Below, piece by piece: positions 43,401-54,059 of a DNA stretch of 64,000 bases. The notes under the pieces were generated by a model. It ran no database searches. It saw nothing but the letters and a program-made list of their open reading frames with translations, and was not told the origin of the DNA. Numbering within the stretch: the first letter of the stretch is position 1; each line of letters begins with the position of its first letter. The position numbers were made by a program, and so were the translations under genes. Source of the stretch: Achatina immaculata (Eukaryota; Mollusca; Gastropoda; Stylommatophora; Achatinidae); the NCBI GenBank assembly GCA_009760885.1, contig CM019719.1, positions 25,971,084 through 26,035,083 on the forward strand. Direction: 5' to 3'.

Positions 43401-44084
43401 TTACGTTGTTGCAAAGGAAACAAAAACAGCTATAAACAGGTTTATACCAGCCAAGAACCATATACTGGAAAGAGTATTGTACGTGAATATATGAGCAGCT
43501 GCGCCTTTTGTAGTGCTTTCATTAGTCCAGACAATCCCATAGTGCCACTCTGTTGATGAGTCGAAGTACCAAGGATGTCTGACGGGCAGTTTGTCTAGTT
43601 CCACATCATCATACCCAATTGCTACATCAGCACAGCCGTAGAACTGCTCTTGGTCTCCACAGCCAATGCAACCGTTTCCATCCCCGCTGGTGCCCCAGCT
43701 ATTACCAGCAGTGTACCTCCACCGAAACGTGCAAGCGCGGCATTTAACATAGTCCGGCAGGCGAAGTTTCATGTCAATCCTGCCGCTGTAGCCAACATTA
43801 GGCACTGGGTATTTTACACTCCCAGCTGATACCTCCACGAGTGGGTAAGAAGCCAAACATTCTTCTGTAGCTTTCTCAAACGGGTTGTTCAAAGGACAAA
43901 TATGAAATTCGAAATAGCCCTTATGATTGGCTGTCAGATCAACGGTGACGTTAATCACCTGTCCCACACCATACTTGCGTACTATAATTCCGTTTCCGAA
44001 TTTTCCGCCGGCCTCATTCTCCCTTGGTCCATTCCAAGGATCACCACAGACCCCACACTTGCCGCCATTTTGGCCATACTGAAC
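43401..44084 (-). CDS. LPMO last coding exon
   Basis: Residues 65-291 and stop. The acceptor on the gene strand is AACAATTTCCAG at 44085 and the exon starts VQYGQNGGKCGVCGDPWNG. It joins the previous exon in phase 0, reconstructing the family block FCGGMG-VQYGQNGGKCG. It carries H118, the axial aromatic and the GPI-like tail. Confidence 0.95.
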   Translation of the reverse strand, partial: VQYGQNGGKCGVCGDPWNGPRENEAGGKFGNGIIVRKYGVGQVINVTVDLTANHKGYFEFHICPLNNPFEKATEECLASYPLVEVSAGSVKYPVPNVGYSGRIDMKLRLPDYVKCRACTFRWRYTAGNSWGTSGDGNGCIGCGDQEQFYGCADVAIGYDDVELDKLPVRHPWYFDSSTEWHYGIVWTNESTTKGAAAHIFTYNTLSSIWFLAGINLFIAVFVSFATT

Positions 44085-47000
44085 CTGGAAATTGTTTAAA
44101 AGAATGTATTTAAAATATAAATATGTTTAACTATAACTTACCAGTGCACACCACCCCCTCCCCACACACACAATAATATTATGTGCTAGCAAACAGTTTA
44201 GGGAGGAACAAATCTATGACTGCTAGCAAACAATTTAGTTTAGGGAGGAACAAATCTATGACTGTGCCAGCAAATAATTTAGTTTAGGGAGGAACAAATC
44301 TATGACTGTGCTAGCAAATAATTTAGTTTAGGGAGGAACAAATCTATGACTGTGCTAGCAAATAATTTAGTTTAGGGAGGAACAAATCTATGACTGTGCC
44401 AGCAAATAATTTAGTTTAGGGAGGAACAAATCTATGACTGTGCTAGCAAATAATTTAGTTTAGGGAGGAACAAATCTATGACTGTGCCAGCAAATAATTT
44501 AGTTTAGGGAGGAACAAATCTATGACTGTGCTAGCAAACAATTCAGGGAGGAACAAATTTATGACTGTGCTAGCAAACAATTCAGGGAGGAACAAATATA
44601 TGACTGTGCTAGCAAACAATTCAGGGAGGAACAAATCTAAGACTGTGCTAGCAAACTATTTAATTCAGGGAGGAACAAATCTATGAACTGTGCTAGCAAA
44701 CTATTTAATTCATGGAGGAACAAATATATGACTGTGCTAGCAAACTATTTAGTTTCACTTTTTTCCACACCGCAGTTGAATATTTAAACTTACATGTATA
44801 GGTAAATCATGCGTTCTGGAAAACACTTCCTGTTATATGGAAAATCAGTCAAGTTACAATGAAAAGGAAAAAAAAGCTATAGACACCACAGAAGCGCTCG
44901 AGGCGTTTGTTGCTAATGCCCATATTTTCCTTAACCTGTTGACATAACAGCAGGTGATGTGATCAGCACCGTACTTGGCCATCTTTTCTCCCAGGCTGTA
45001 GGTACCAACTTCTACAGCCGACTGTCTGAAGCATCTTCGGCCGAAATCGGACCACCAAACTTCTCACCAGAAATGAGTGTACTAACCACTTTGCAACTCA
45101 GGCGCTCGATCGAATACAAATTTTAATCAGTTTATTTCCAAATTCTAGAACTGCCTCCTTACACCATTCTGATTTTCTTTTTGAAAGATTCATTGTCTGA
45201 TAAGCTTATCGGGGTAAGGTGGTTAGGTCAAGATAAACGTTATCATGTTGGTCAGAGTCTGTCAATAAATCAGGTTCTTGGCCCTACTCCGAGACTTCGT
45301 GTAAGCTGTTCTCACTCGGTGCTTGGGCCGGAGAATCATTATGGCTTTAGTGAATTCATGCTCTCAGTTCAAAGAACATCAGAAAATTAATAAAAGAGAG
45401 GTTAAAAAAAAAGAAAAGAGAAGAGGATAGCAGTCAATTCTTCGCACTCTTCAAAACAGAATTAGTCGTTTTATTTATATTTGGAATAAAATATGTCCTC
45501 CATTTTATTGCAACAATACCGTAAAGTATGGTTGCTAGGAAACAAGAAGAGAAGCTGCAGAGAAGACATAGTATAAGATAACACCGGCATCGTAAAAAGC
45601 ACATTCAGTGAAAGCTCTTGTCCTGAGTAAACAACGAGACGTTTTCATGTTGGCTATGAACTGAACAACATTCTGCCAAGGAGAGGTCACGTGATCGACC
45701 CCGATTTTATTCTAAGACGTCTCTAAATATTTGCCGCCATGACACTTGTGCAAACACATTGAAAACTCAACAAGGTCTCATTTATCGTTTCTTATGCTCA
45801 CTGTACTTCTTGAAAAGGTATCTCAGGGATGGAAAGGAAAAAAAAAATTACAGATCTTTTTTCAACTATGAAGAGTGAGGGCCGATCGGCAGGTACAAAA
45901 GTATATAAGTGAAATATGCAGGTAAAAAGGCAAAGTAAATGTAACCCAGTCTTGCTGTAATAGCACCAAGGGGGTATGTTGTTAGTGTCCATATTTTCGT
46001 TGTCCAGTCGGCATTCTAGAGGGTGAAGTGGTCAGCATCAAGCCTGGGCGTCTTTTCTTCCCCGACTCCAAGTGGAGTCATGCACCCATTTCTACAGCTG
46101 GGTGGCTGGAACGACTTCCACAGAGCGTCAAGCACCGACTTCCACAGGGCGTCAAGCACCGACTTCCACAGGGCGTCAAGCACCGACTTCCACAGGGCGT
46201 CAAGCACCGACTTCCACAGAGCGTCAAGCACCGACTTCCACAGGGCGTCAAGCACCGACTTCCACAGGGCGTCAAGCACCGACTTCCACAGGGCGTCAAG
46301 CACCGACTTCCACAGAGCGTCAAGCACCGACTTCTTTGTGAGAGGCTGAAGTGCTCCGAACACTTCACTACTTAGCCTCTCTGAGGGAAATGTGTGAAGC
46401 TATGAAAAAAACAACATCAAGTGCTGATGTAATTTGTTAACGCATCTATAATGCGTTTATTAGCTAAAGACTAATTACATTTTACTTTATATCAAGAATG
46501 TGACAAGGAAAGTTTGCTGTTAACAAGGAAAATACTATGCAGGAAATTCTCTACACAACTCCTTCAGATCATCCGAGGAGGTACCCCCCCCCCCTTTTTC
46601 AGACAAGTGTTTCGGCCCTATTAAACTCTTGACACTTTAAGGAGGGTGGGGCCCTCTGGGTCATGACTCCCATAGGTCTTGTGAGTTGTTGCTTTTTTTC
46701 CCCCCGTCCAGGGATTGAACCCGTGATCTTTCAGTTGGCGCTGCACTTTGAAGTGCATTTTTAGCGATTTAGCTACGGAGGACTGGTATTGGTTGTGACA
46801 AACGAAATTATTTATGTTCTCAACGCTTGTTTTGCATATTCCACAGCCAGCATGAGGACTTTTCTGCTGTTTCTGAAAGGTTTTTCAATGCCCTTGCTCT
46901 TGCTTGTCCCTTAATGCCCAGTTGCTTACATATATCGTATGCTGATGTTGCTACGAATCCTCTCGCTCCCACTTCTACAGCTATCACTTTTGCCCTGACT

Positions 47001-50000
47001 CCTGCCCCCTGCCTCAGTTGCTTGACCAGGTCATTGTACTTCTCCCATTTGTTTTAGATGCTGCTCCTCTATTCTTGTTTTGTACGGAACCGTAAGCTCG
47101 ATCATTATTAATTCCTGTTTTTCTATGGAGAACACTACAATGTCCGGTCGCATTCCTGTGTTCTTGATGATATTCAGGTATTCTCTTCTTCCTGGTAGGT
47201 CCGCTATCACATCCCAATCATTTCCAGCATCTAGCAGTGATGGTAAGGGAAAGTCCCTATTTCAATATTCGATGTTGTACCAGCGCCTATGAAGTATTTA
47301 GGTGGGACCTCAACTCTTTTGCTGTTATTTGCTTTATTTTTTGCCCTGTACACAATGGCTACTAGTTCCTGCAGCACTCTGTTGTGCGCCAGGTGTAGCG
47401 TCCTTGGGGTAATGATATCCTGTATGACAGCACATGTTCCTATGTTTGCCTTTCGTTGCAGAGGCGCCACTTTGTGTCTTCTGATACACCCCATTTGTAT
47501 AGGCTGGAGCCTGTAGTAGGCAGAAGGTCATAAGTAGCTCTGATGATGAAGCTGAGTCTCAAGGGTGCCATTTTCCAGATGTCATTCCATGTTAGTGATC
47601 TCTGTAGGACATCCTCCCATGTTGTCTATTGACCTTACTGTGCCTGTTGGACTGCCTTCTGGACCCGCTTGTCATTCTCTGAATTCATTACTTCGCTGAT
47701 GATCATATCCCTTCTTTCCTTACAGGAGGCCTTTGACCACCATTTGATTTCGCCATGAACAAATCCTCTTCTGTTGGTCTGGGTGTACCCTATTACTTCT
47801 TTCAGCTCTTGCATTTCCCTGGCTGTGGTCACTTCCTCACTTACTTTCCATTTTCGTCCAGTTTTAAGTGTTGGCTGCACTTCTCGTACCACCGGATCTG
47901 TAGATTCTTGTAGCATTACTGCAAGCCTTGTCTTTCCTACCTTGTATTCTTCGACCACAGATTTGAATGGTAGCCAGTTTGCTCTTCTTGCAGTACAGTG
48001 CTACATCAGTTAATCCTGGTGGTACGCCCAGCCACTTTCTTATGGATTTATTTATCTTTCTTTCGACTGCCTCTACTGTGCTGGTACTTACTTTGTAAAT
48101 GAGTAGTGGTCACATCAATTTTGAAATCAGCATGAACTAGAGGTACCATATTTTGAGCTTCCCCAGTAGCCTGCTTTTGTCTATGATGTTCAATCCATTC
48201 TTTGCCATTTCTATGACCCGCTTCACCGCGTTTGAGTCTTTCATGGAAGCATCATATACTCTGCAAAGGCTTTTCACTGGCTCTTCCCCTACAGTCGGGA
48301 TTATTTGATTTGCCACTGTGTACGATCTTTCTATCACTTTCCCTTTCATGAGTGACAGACTTCTTGACTTCTTTGGCTTGAAGCTCATGCGGCACCATAT
48401 GATAAGGCTGTCTAAACGCTCTAACATCTTTCGTGCCTGTGCTTCACTGGTTGTTATTACTGTTGTGTCTTCCATGAATGCTTTTGGTGATGGCATCTGG
48501 CATCCATTACTGATGCATTTAATGTTTTTGCATTTAATACAGCGATTAATTCATTTTAAATTTTAAAATATTTTTAAAGAGTATCACTGCCACATATTTG
48601 ATAAACATTTCAATATACTGTATTGGAAAAATTGAAACTAAATAGCTTACTAGCACATCATAGATGTGTTCCTCCCTGAATTAAATAGTTTGCTAGCACA
48701 GGCATAGATTTATTCCTCACTGAATTAAATAGTTTGCTAGTACAGTCATAGATTTGTTCCTCCCTAAACTAAATAGTTTGCTAGCACAGTCATATATTTG
48801 TTCCTCCCTGAATTGTTTGCTAGCACAGTTATAGATTTGTTCCTCCCTGAACTAAATAATTTGCTAGCACAGTCATAGTTTTGTTCCTCCCTAAACTAAA
48901 TAGTTTGCTAGCACAGTTATAGATTTTTTCCTCCCTGGATGTTTTTTTTTTTTTTTGCTGCCACAGACATAGAGTTGTCCCTCGTGCACTTTTTTGCCCG
49001 CACAGTCACAGAGTCATAGACTTGTCCTTCGTGGATTCTTTTCTTTAACTACGATGACAGGCTGAAATTTACCTCAGTGCGACAAAGCCTCGCTTTTTAA
49101 ATAATTTCTTTACTAGAACAATTGGCATTATCAATGGCATCGCAGAAAATCGAAGGTATAGTTTAAATGTAGAACCTCAGAACCTGATCAGAAATTGATC
49201 GAGAGTTCATGCACAAGAATTCTAAAATGCTAGAATGAGCCTATCCTACTCTATAGAAACGAGTCACAAACAATGAACAGATCAATACACAGAATACTAG
49301 AAACAACAGGGATGTGGCTTGTTAGAGGGAAAAAAAGTTTAAAATACCAATGACAGCTAAGATGACAAACAGAAAATGTCTAACATAAGCAAAATGTAGA
49401 AAAGAACCTAATTAAATAAATAAGAAAACAACAGTCATCATTCATTGAACTTAGAATGAGAAGGGGAGGGCTTGAAAACATCGCAGCAACAGGAAAGATA
49501 AATGAGAAGAGAAGCAGGAGAAGGCTAAGAGAGGAAAAAAATCATGGACAGTCTAACACGATGGCACAATAAGAGGTCACCAACTGAACTGTTCAAGGGT
49601 CAAGGTCTGTGGAGAAGCATAACCGCTAACGCTTATTGGCACGGCACCTGATGATGATGAGCTCCTACGCAACTGTTCTAATACTGAATATGCTGAACTT
49701 TTGGATAAACTATTCAGCTTAAACATTTTATGTAGTGTTCTCATAAACAGCAGAGAAGAAATTATAAATATTTCAAAACTGCCAGAAATACACAATGTAT
49801 TTTTAGAATTATTAAAATCATCGCACTAATTCATAATCGATTAAACAGATGTAACAGTGAATGATAAAAGAATGTTTACATTTGCAGAAAAAGTCTTATT
49901 CCAAATAAAAGAAAGGCTTAATGTGTCCATAGACTAACGTGTCAATAAGTTTATTTCTGTGAAAGAATGGATGTTATAAAAAGAAAAAAAAAAGAACTAT

Positions 50001-52498
50001 ACAGTTTCGAAGTCATACTATATTTGTTTTAGGCCTATTTTCAACATTTGCTTTTTCTAGTCTTTCTCAATTAATTAGGAAAATCAAAACGAGGACATCT
50101 ATCGCTCTTCAGAAAGTAAAAGAATTAAAGAATCTGTTGAGAGGAACAGACATAACTACAAAAATAAGATTTTTAAGGGGCATGTACTTTCCCATCGAAA
50201 CATATGCCTGTGAGACCTGGACACTTAACAAAACAGCTGAGAAACACATAAATGCCTTTGAATGTACAGAAGAGTTCTTCAAATATCACGGACACAGAAA
50301 AGAACAAATATATCCATACTACAAGAACTTAATATTGAAGAAGGCTGGCTAGTAAAGAGGATTAAACAAAGAAAATTTAAATATTTTGGACACATTAAAC
50401 GTCATGATAATCTAGAGATTTGGAAGGGTACACAATGGGAAAAAGAAAGAGAGGAAGACCAAGGCGAAGATGGCCGCAAGACATCGTTGATGATCAGCAA
50501 ATGGATGCATCAGCAGCAGGCCATCTTGCTCATAACCGAGAGGCCTACAGGAGTGCTGTTAGGGAACCAAAGTTCCGCAAAGGACATGCAAATGAATGAA
50601 TGAATGAAAGTCTTTCTCAAATATCCTGTGTTGCTAATTATAGTTCAAGATAAAGCTAACTGACCAACCAAAAACTGGTACGAATGAGTTTTAAAAAAAA
50701 GTAATGAAGTTTCCAAAAAAATAGAACGGAAAATCTCTGTGATTGTTCGCTCTCACAACGAAAAGCAGTATTGGAATATGATTAGTTTTTCACATTTGGT
50801 GAAACATTGGCCTCAGATAATGCTGAAATTAAAACTCTTTAAAGCTGCACCAGAAATATGGCAAGGAAAAATACCTTATGTTACTGCAGTTCACAGGATA
50901 AAATTTTTTTCACTGAAGACAAAGGGAAAGGATAATGACTATAAGGGATTCACAGGCCAGCCAGATTTATAAAACGACAGTGAGCAGCATATAAACAACG
51001 GGACACCAGTGGGGGACAACTGAACAACATTAGAGGACAATGGGACAGCATCGGACAAATCGATTACAATGGAGACATGGCTACTGAGTAATCGGGTGTT
51101 AAAAGCAGGAATTGTCACTGAGGTTTGCTCAATATCCACATCTTTAAACTGTCGCTCTTAAATGTAAATAGAACTGCCTCTGCATGCTGACTTGACGAAT
51201 GAAAAAAACAAAATCGCGAATCTTTAATCAGAAATGAAAGGGCAGTAGCTGAAGTTCGAAATATTACACACTCCTTCTGACCACTACGTCATTGGCGTGG
51301 AAGGACAAAGGATACACACAGAGTGTGACACCAGGAAAAAAAATGATATTAATTTTCCCCGGTCCAAGTTATTGGAGCAAATAACGACCATGCAGTAAAT
51401 TTATCATAACATACATGAATATTAACATCAACTGAGGGTTTATGAATGTAAAGGTAAAGGTAAAATCCCTGTTTCCAACCAGGCATACTAGGGATACGGT
51501 GTTAGGCTCGCATTTACACGACCATCGGTACATGAAAGTCTGATGTTGTCAGTATCACGCCAGGCCGGATTTCTACCTTCCCAGATTTCCCTGGTACCCA
51601 GTTCTAGGGCCTGGGTGGACCCCATGGTCTTTTTTTTTTATGAATGTAAATACGTCAATTAATTTTAAGGATAATTTGTTCGAATCTTAATGTACCCAGA
51701 GAGGCCAAATTAACAGGCATAAAATCTTTTGATGAGGTTGAAAGACTCGCCGAAGATAGGAGAAATTGGCGAACTACTTTGGGAGCCCTATGTGACGTTT
51801 AACGGCACGGGAAGGATATAAGATATAAGATAAGAAGAATGTACCCACGGATGACTGATTTTTAACAATTTATTTTTTTCTAAGCCAAACAGAAAATCTA
51901 CCATTAATAGTTTTGTGTCTTCTTCCTCATATACTTTTCAGTGTTGAGGGACTTGATATTTTGTTTAATATAATGGAACATTTAAAGTTTCTGTATTTCA
52001 CTCCCTCCGCCAATGTTCACATAAATAAGAGTAACTCTTAGGAAAACAAAATCACAGCTATATTTTCAACATCACTTTTTCAACAAAAATGTCAGTATAT
52101 TATCTTAATCGTCTGTATTTACATCATCATTGTTATCTGATTCTGACTCCATGGCATGACAAATTATACTTACTTTTAGAAATGTCTTAAATGATACTAA
52201 CCTAACGTTTCTGAGAGCGGTTTTTTTTTCTTCTTCTTTCTATCTAGTCAGAAAAAAGGAACAAACAAACAGAATTTGATCGTGAAAACAAAAAGGCTCA
52301 ACTTACACCCATTCCTCCACAGAATAACTCCATGTCCTGATAATTGACTGGGGTAGCGTAGCCAAATCTCCACATTGAGGAACGTGACGGAGGGTTCATC
52401 AGGCGGCCATGACCTTGGACCTCAACCACCGCCGACATGAACAGCAGCACCAGCAAGAGCGGCATTAGCAGCAAAGATTTAACATCCGACCCCGACAT
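43401..52498 (-). CDS. AA15-type lytic polysaccharide monooxygenase, GPI-anchor-like C terminus
   Basis: A secreted copper enzyme that oxidatively cleaves polysaccharides (chitin or cellulose in characterised AA15 members). Joining 52498-52307 to 44084-43401 gives 291 residues. A signal peptide (1-29, hydrophobic core LLLMPLLLVLLFMSAVV) is followed by H30, which becomes the N-terminal copper ligand in HGRLMNPPSRSSMW. The second histidine-brace ligand is H118 in TANHKGYFEFHIC. The likely axial aromatic is Y213 in QEQFYGCADVAI, which is residue 184 of the mature chain. Ten cysteines (60, 74, 77, 127, 140, 179, 182, 203, 206, 215) can form five disulfides. Sequons are N109 and N252. The end has a small-residue stretch (GAAAH, 258-262) and then a hydrophobic tail (271-291), the pattern of a GPI signal. 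The alternative upstream ATG at 52537 is less likely because an acceptor-like CTTTTGAAG abuts the chosen ATG. Family assignment is firm. Substrate is not known. Confidence 0.94.
44183..44757 (+). repeat. 44-bp satellite, array 1, about 13 copies
   Basis: Units contain GTGCTAGCAAATAATTTAGT and AGGGAGGAACAAATCTATGA. Shorter variants (CAATTCAGGGAGG) occur on the right. It lies only about 100 bp from the LPMO last exon, inside the large intron. Array 2 at 48.6-49.0 kb has the same unit in opposite orientation. Confidence 0.93.
44890..45115 (-). mobile_element. SINE-A copy with tRNA-like head
   Basis: Minus orientation. The tail part is at left (GTTGCTAATGCCCATATTTT) and the head at right, with AGTGTACTAACCACTTTGCA matching the complement of the A-box region. 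Diverged from the reference copy. From 45116 to 45950 no feature was recognised. Confidence 0.7.
45960..46375 (-). mobile_element. SINE-A copy with internal minisatellite
   Basis: The left part is a SINE-A tail (GTTAGTGTCCATATTTTCG, then CCCATTTCTACAGCTGGGTG). The sequence then continues directly into 24-bp tandem units. The tRNA-like head is not seen beyond the array. Confidence 0.7.
46107..46333. repeat. 24-bp minisatellite, about 9 copies
   Basis: Unit ACTTCCACAGGGCGTCAAGC plus ACCG, with GGG or GAG variants. The 24-bp period keeps several frames open on both strands, which explains five overlapping open frames of 89-115 codons. None is protein-like. Confidence 0.95.
46570..46790 (-). mobile_element. 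SINE-C, tRNA-derived
   Basis: On the minus strand it shows a tRNA-like head: CCTCCGTAGCTAAATCGCTA, then a B-box GGTTCAATCCC within GATCACGGGTTCAATCCCTG. The downstream part contains C and T runs. Acceptor pairing and flanking duplications were not established. Confidence 0.65.
46815..48500 (-). pseudogene. RLE-type LINE (R2/NeSL-like) remnant: RT end to restriction-like endonuclease
   Basis: Minus-strand order: the end of the RT palm and thumb (MPSPKAFMEDTTVIT, CRMSFKPKKSRSLS, ANQIIPTVGEEPVKSL), then a linker (EEYKVGKTRLAVML, TLKTGRKWKVSEEV, KEVIGYTQTNRRG, RVQKAVQQAQ), then HNRVLQELVAIV, and finally the restriction-like endonuclease with DWDVIADLPGRREYL, a catalytic-type RPDIVVF and MIELTVPYKTRIEEQH, and VEVGARGF. 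Several frameshifts separate these blocks and the RT 5' part is missing. It lies in the LPMO large intron in the same orientation as the gene. The endonuclease motif separates this relic from the other LINE families in the window. Confidence 0.82.
48635..49045 (-). repeat. 44-bp satellite, array 2, inverted relative to array 1
   Basis: Units contain TAGATTTGTTCCTCCCT and AAATAGTTTGCTAGCACAG, the reverse complement of the unit at 44.2-44.8 kb. About 7 clear copies to 48945, then degenerate ones. Confidence 0.92.
49180..49660 (+). mobile_element. LINE-B copy 3, C-terminal fragment
   Basis: Degenerate coding for the LINE-B tail (LENIAATGKI, KRSRRR, then a block matching RSPTEL). The 3' terminus GGCACGGCACCTGATGATGATG is identical to copy 1. 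From 49661 to 50085 nothing else was recognised. Confidence 0.78.
50089..50612 (+). mobile_element. LINE-A copy 6
   Basis: Starts at RTSIALQKV, with [34 protein letters not shown] and REAYRSAVRE, ending in AATGAATGAATGAATG. Small deletions shift the frame (near 50265 and 50420). The remaining intron 50613-51450 has no recognised feature. Confidence 0.88.
51455..51640 (-). mobile_element. Mosaic SINE with SINE-A tail and SINE-B body
   Basis: In minus orientation the body has ACTGGGTACCAGGGAAATCTG as in SINE-B (longest shared blocks are shorter). The 3' part GGCGTGATACTGAC, then AACACCGTATCCCTA, matches SINE-A. The tail is a repeated ACCTTT. Confidence 0.65.
51690..51838 (+). mobile_element. 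LINE-C 3' terminal fragment
   Basis: Encodes [20 protein letters not shown] and WRTTLGALCDV, ending with the GATATAAGATATAAGATAAG tail. Nearly identical to the copy at 15.6 kb. Confidence 0.85.
52307..52498 (-). CDS. LPMO first coding exon
   Basis: Residues 1-64: the signal peptide, the catalytic N-terminal His (H30 before processing) and the block MNPPSRSSMWRFGY...ELFCGG. The donor on the gene strand is GGGT|GTAAGT with GT at 52306. The ATG lies immediately after an acceptor-like TTTTTTCTTTTGAAG. Confidence 0.93.
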
Positions 52499-52732
52499 CT
52501 TCAAAAGAAAAAATTTGACATCAAAGATAAGAATCACCCACAGTATAGTAAAATATTTCAGGAAACCTTTTGTAATCCATCAAGCACGACAATGATATGA
52601 AATATGCTTCTCATTTAAAACTTTGTCTGGCATTTCAAAATTTTCCCGAAGCGAAGAAACTACAGGAAACAGATTTATATATATATTAACTTGTTGTACC
52701 ATCTCCCTGCGACTGCGAGCTGGTGTTCTTTG

Positions 52733-53040
52733 CAGACGATGCTGTGAAGGTATGAGGCACATCATCGTATCGGCGTGGGAGAAGGTTATAGCAGCTATTT
52801 TTTTCAGTCCCGGAGTACAGCTAAAAAGCAGGGGGGTTAAAATGCTTCTTTAGCAGATTCCACCACCCTGGGCACTGTGACGATCCCTGTCCCGTTAGCA
52901 GGCTAGGCCTATTACTGGGGGGGGGGGGGGGTACCAACGGAGAGATGGGACAGGGTCTAGGTCAGCTGTGGTTCGCTAACCCTGACGCTAGCATATCAGC
53001 TATGGATCGCTGATTGCCTAATTGGACAGCGTCTTCACCT
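52733..53040 (-). mobile_element. Dispersed repeat R1, copy 3
   Basis: The reverse complement of the 845-1160 copy: GAGGCACATCATCGTATCGG, AGTCCCGGAGTACAGCT, GGGACAGGGTCTAG and GCTGATTGCCTAATTGGA. It has a long G run at 52916-52931. It lies in the probable first LPMO intron. Confidence 0.85.
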
Positions 53041-53582
53041 CCTATATCTATCCCTTTCCACGAAAAAATTCGACAGTTACTATACGACTGTGTTGTCCTG
53101 AAGAATGAATAACAGTTTGTATTATTAATGTCTCCACAAGTTTCCAAGTTGTTGATAATGCTCGCTACTGATGGCAGTGCTAGATCTGTAGTTAGTCTGG
53201 TTTCATTGACGCTGCATCCGACTTCAGTTTCATCCCAGTCACTAGGAGCCAGGCCAAAGTTGTCGTTCATGCTGTATGACTTTTGTTTTTCTTATGAGTT
53301 CCCAGTCTTGCAACTTTCCTATTTTTTCTGCCATATGTACCGTAGTTCTTGTTGTACAGAGATACTTTCAAGAAATTGGAAAAGAGGCTTAAGTACAGTC
53401 GCCAGAGGCTGGGATTCAAGTTTTGGCCAGGCCTAGCTACACCACTATCTTTTAAGACAATCCCAGCAAGAACATAATCTACCCTAGCAAGAAACTGTGT
53501 TGAAGTAGGATGTACCCGACCAGAAGGCGCATCACAACAAAGGCTCTACAAAGTAGAGCTAATGAAATGTCCTAATGAAAGA

Positions 53583-53839
53583 AAGTACGAATTTGTTCAC
53601 TTCCAATGAGCTGATAATGATATGACATTTTTAATGAACCATCTAGTATTTATGTATAAAACAGGAATCGTCCTGTATGTTTTTGTATGATTAAGGCTCA
53701 CGCCGAAACGTCACAACTTTGTAATCGTTAAGTAAATAAAGCTGCTCCTACTTTTTCCTGTTTTATACATAAATACTAGATGGTTCATTAAAAATGTCAT
53801 ATCATTATCAGCTCATCGGAAGTGAACAAATTCGTACTT
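53583..53839. repeat. Near-perfect 84-bp inverted repeat
   Basis: Left arm 53583-53666 and right arm 53756-53839 are reverse complements with very few mismatches (ends GTACGAATTTGTTCACTTCC and GGAAGTGAACAAATTCGTAC). The 89-bp spacer contains GGCTCACGCCGAAACGTC. Confidence 0.93.
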
Positions 53840-54020
53840 CCTCGTCCTGTATGTTTTTGTATGATTAAGGCTCACGCCGAAACGTCACAACTTTGTAATC
53901 GTTAAGTAATAAAGCTGCTCCTACTTGTTCCTGTTTTATACATTCTAGTATCACAGCTTTACTGCAGTGCTTCGTGTATAGTTATATACTTATACACTAA
54001 TTATTGTGTTACATCTAGTA
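53667..54020 (+). mobile_element. Penelope-tail-like unit, duplicated (copy 3)
   Basis: The spacer of the inverted repeat (53667-53755) is repeated directly at 53842-53930: CGTCCTGTATGTTTTTGTAT, GATTAAGGCTCACGCCGAAA, GTAATCGTTAAGTAA, AAGCTGCTCCTAC. The second unit continues into the TTATACATTCTAGTATCACA and TTTACTGCAGTG end also seen at 32.3 and 56.4 kb. Confidence 0.75.
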
Positions 54021-54059
54021 TTTATCTTCATTTGTTCTATATCCGGAAATAAAGTCTGT

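Noticed and set aside
46016..46375. Five overlapping open frames of 89-115 codons on both strands
   Set aside because: All come from a 24-bp tandem repeat that lacks stops in several frames, and none resembles a protein.
52499..52537. Upstream in-frame ATG for the LPMO
   Set aside because: It would put a Phe- and Leu-rich stretch before the signal peptide, and the sequence just before the second ATG looks like a splice acceptor. The second ATG gives a normal signal peptide ending right before the catalytic His.
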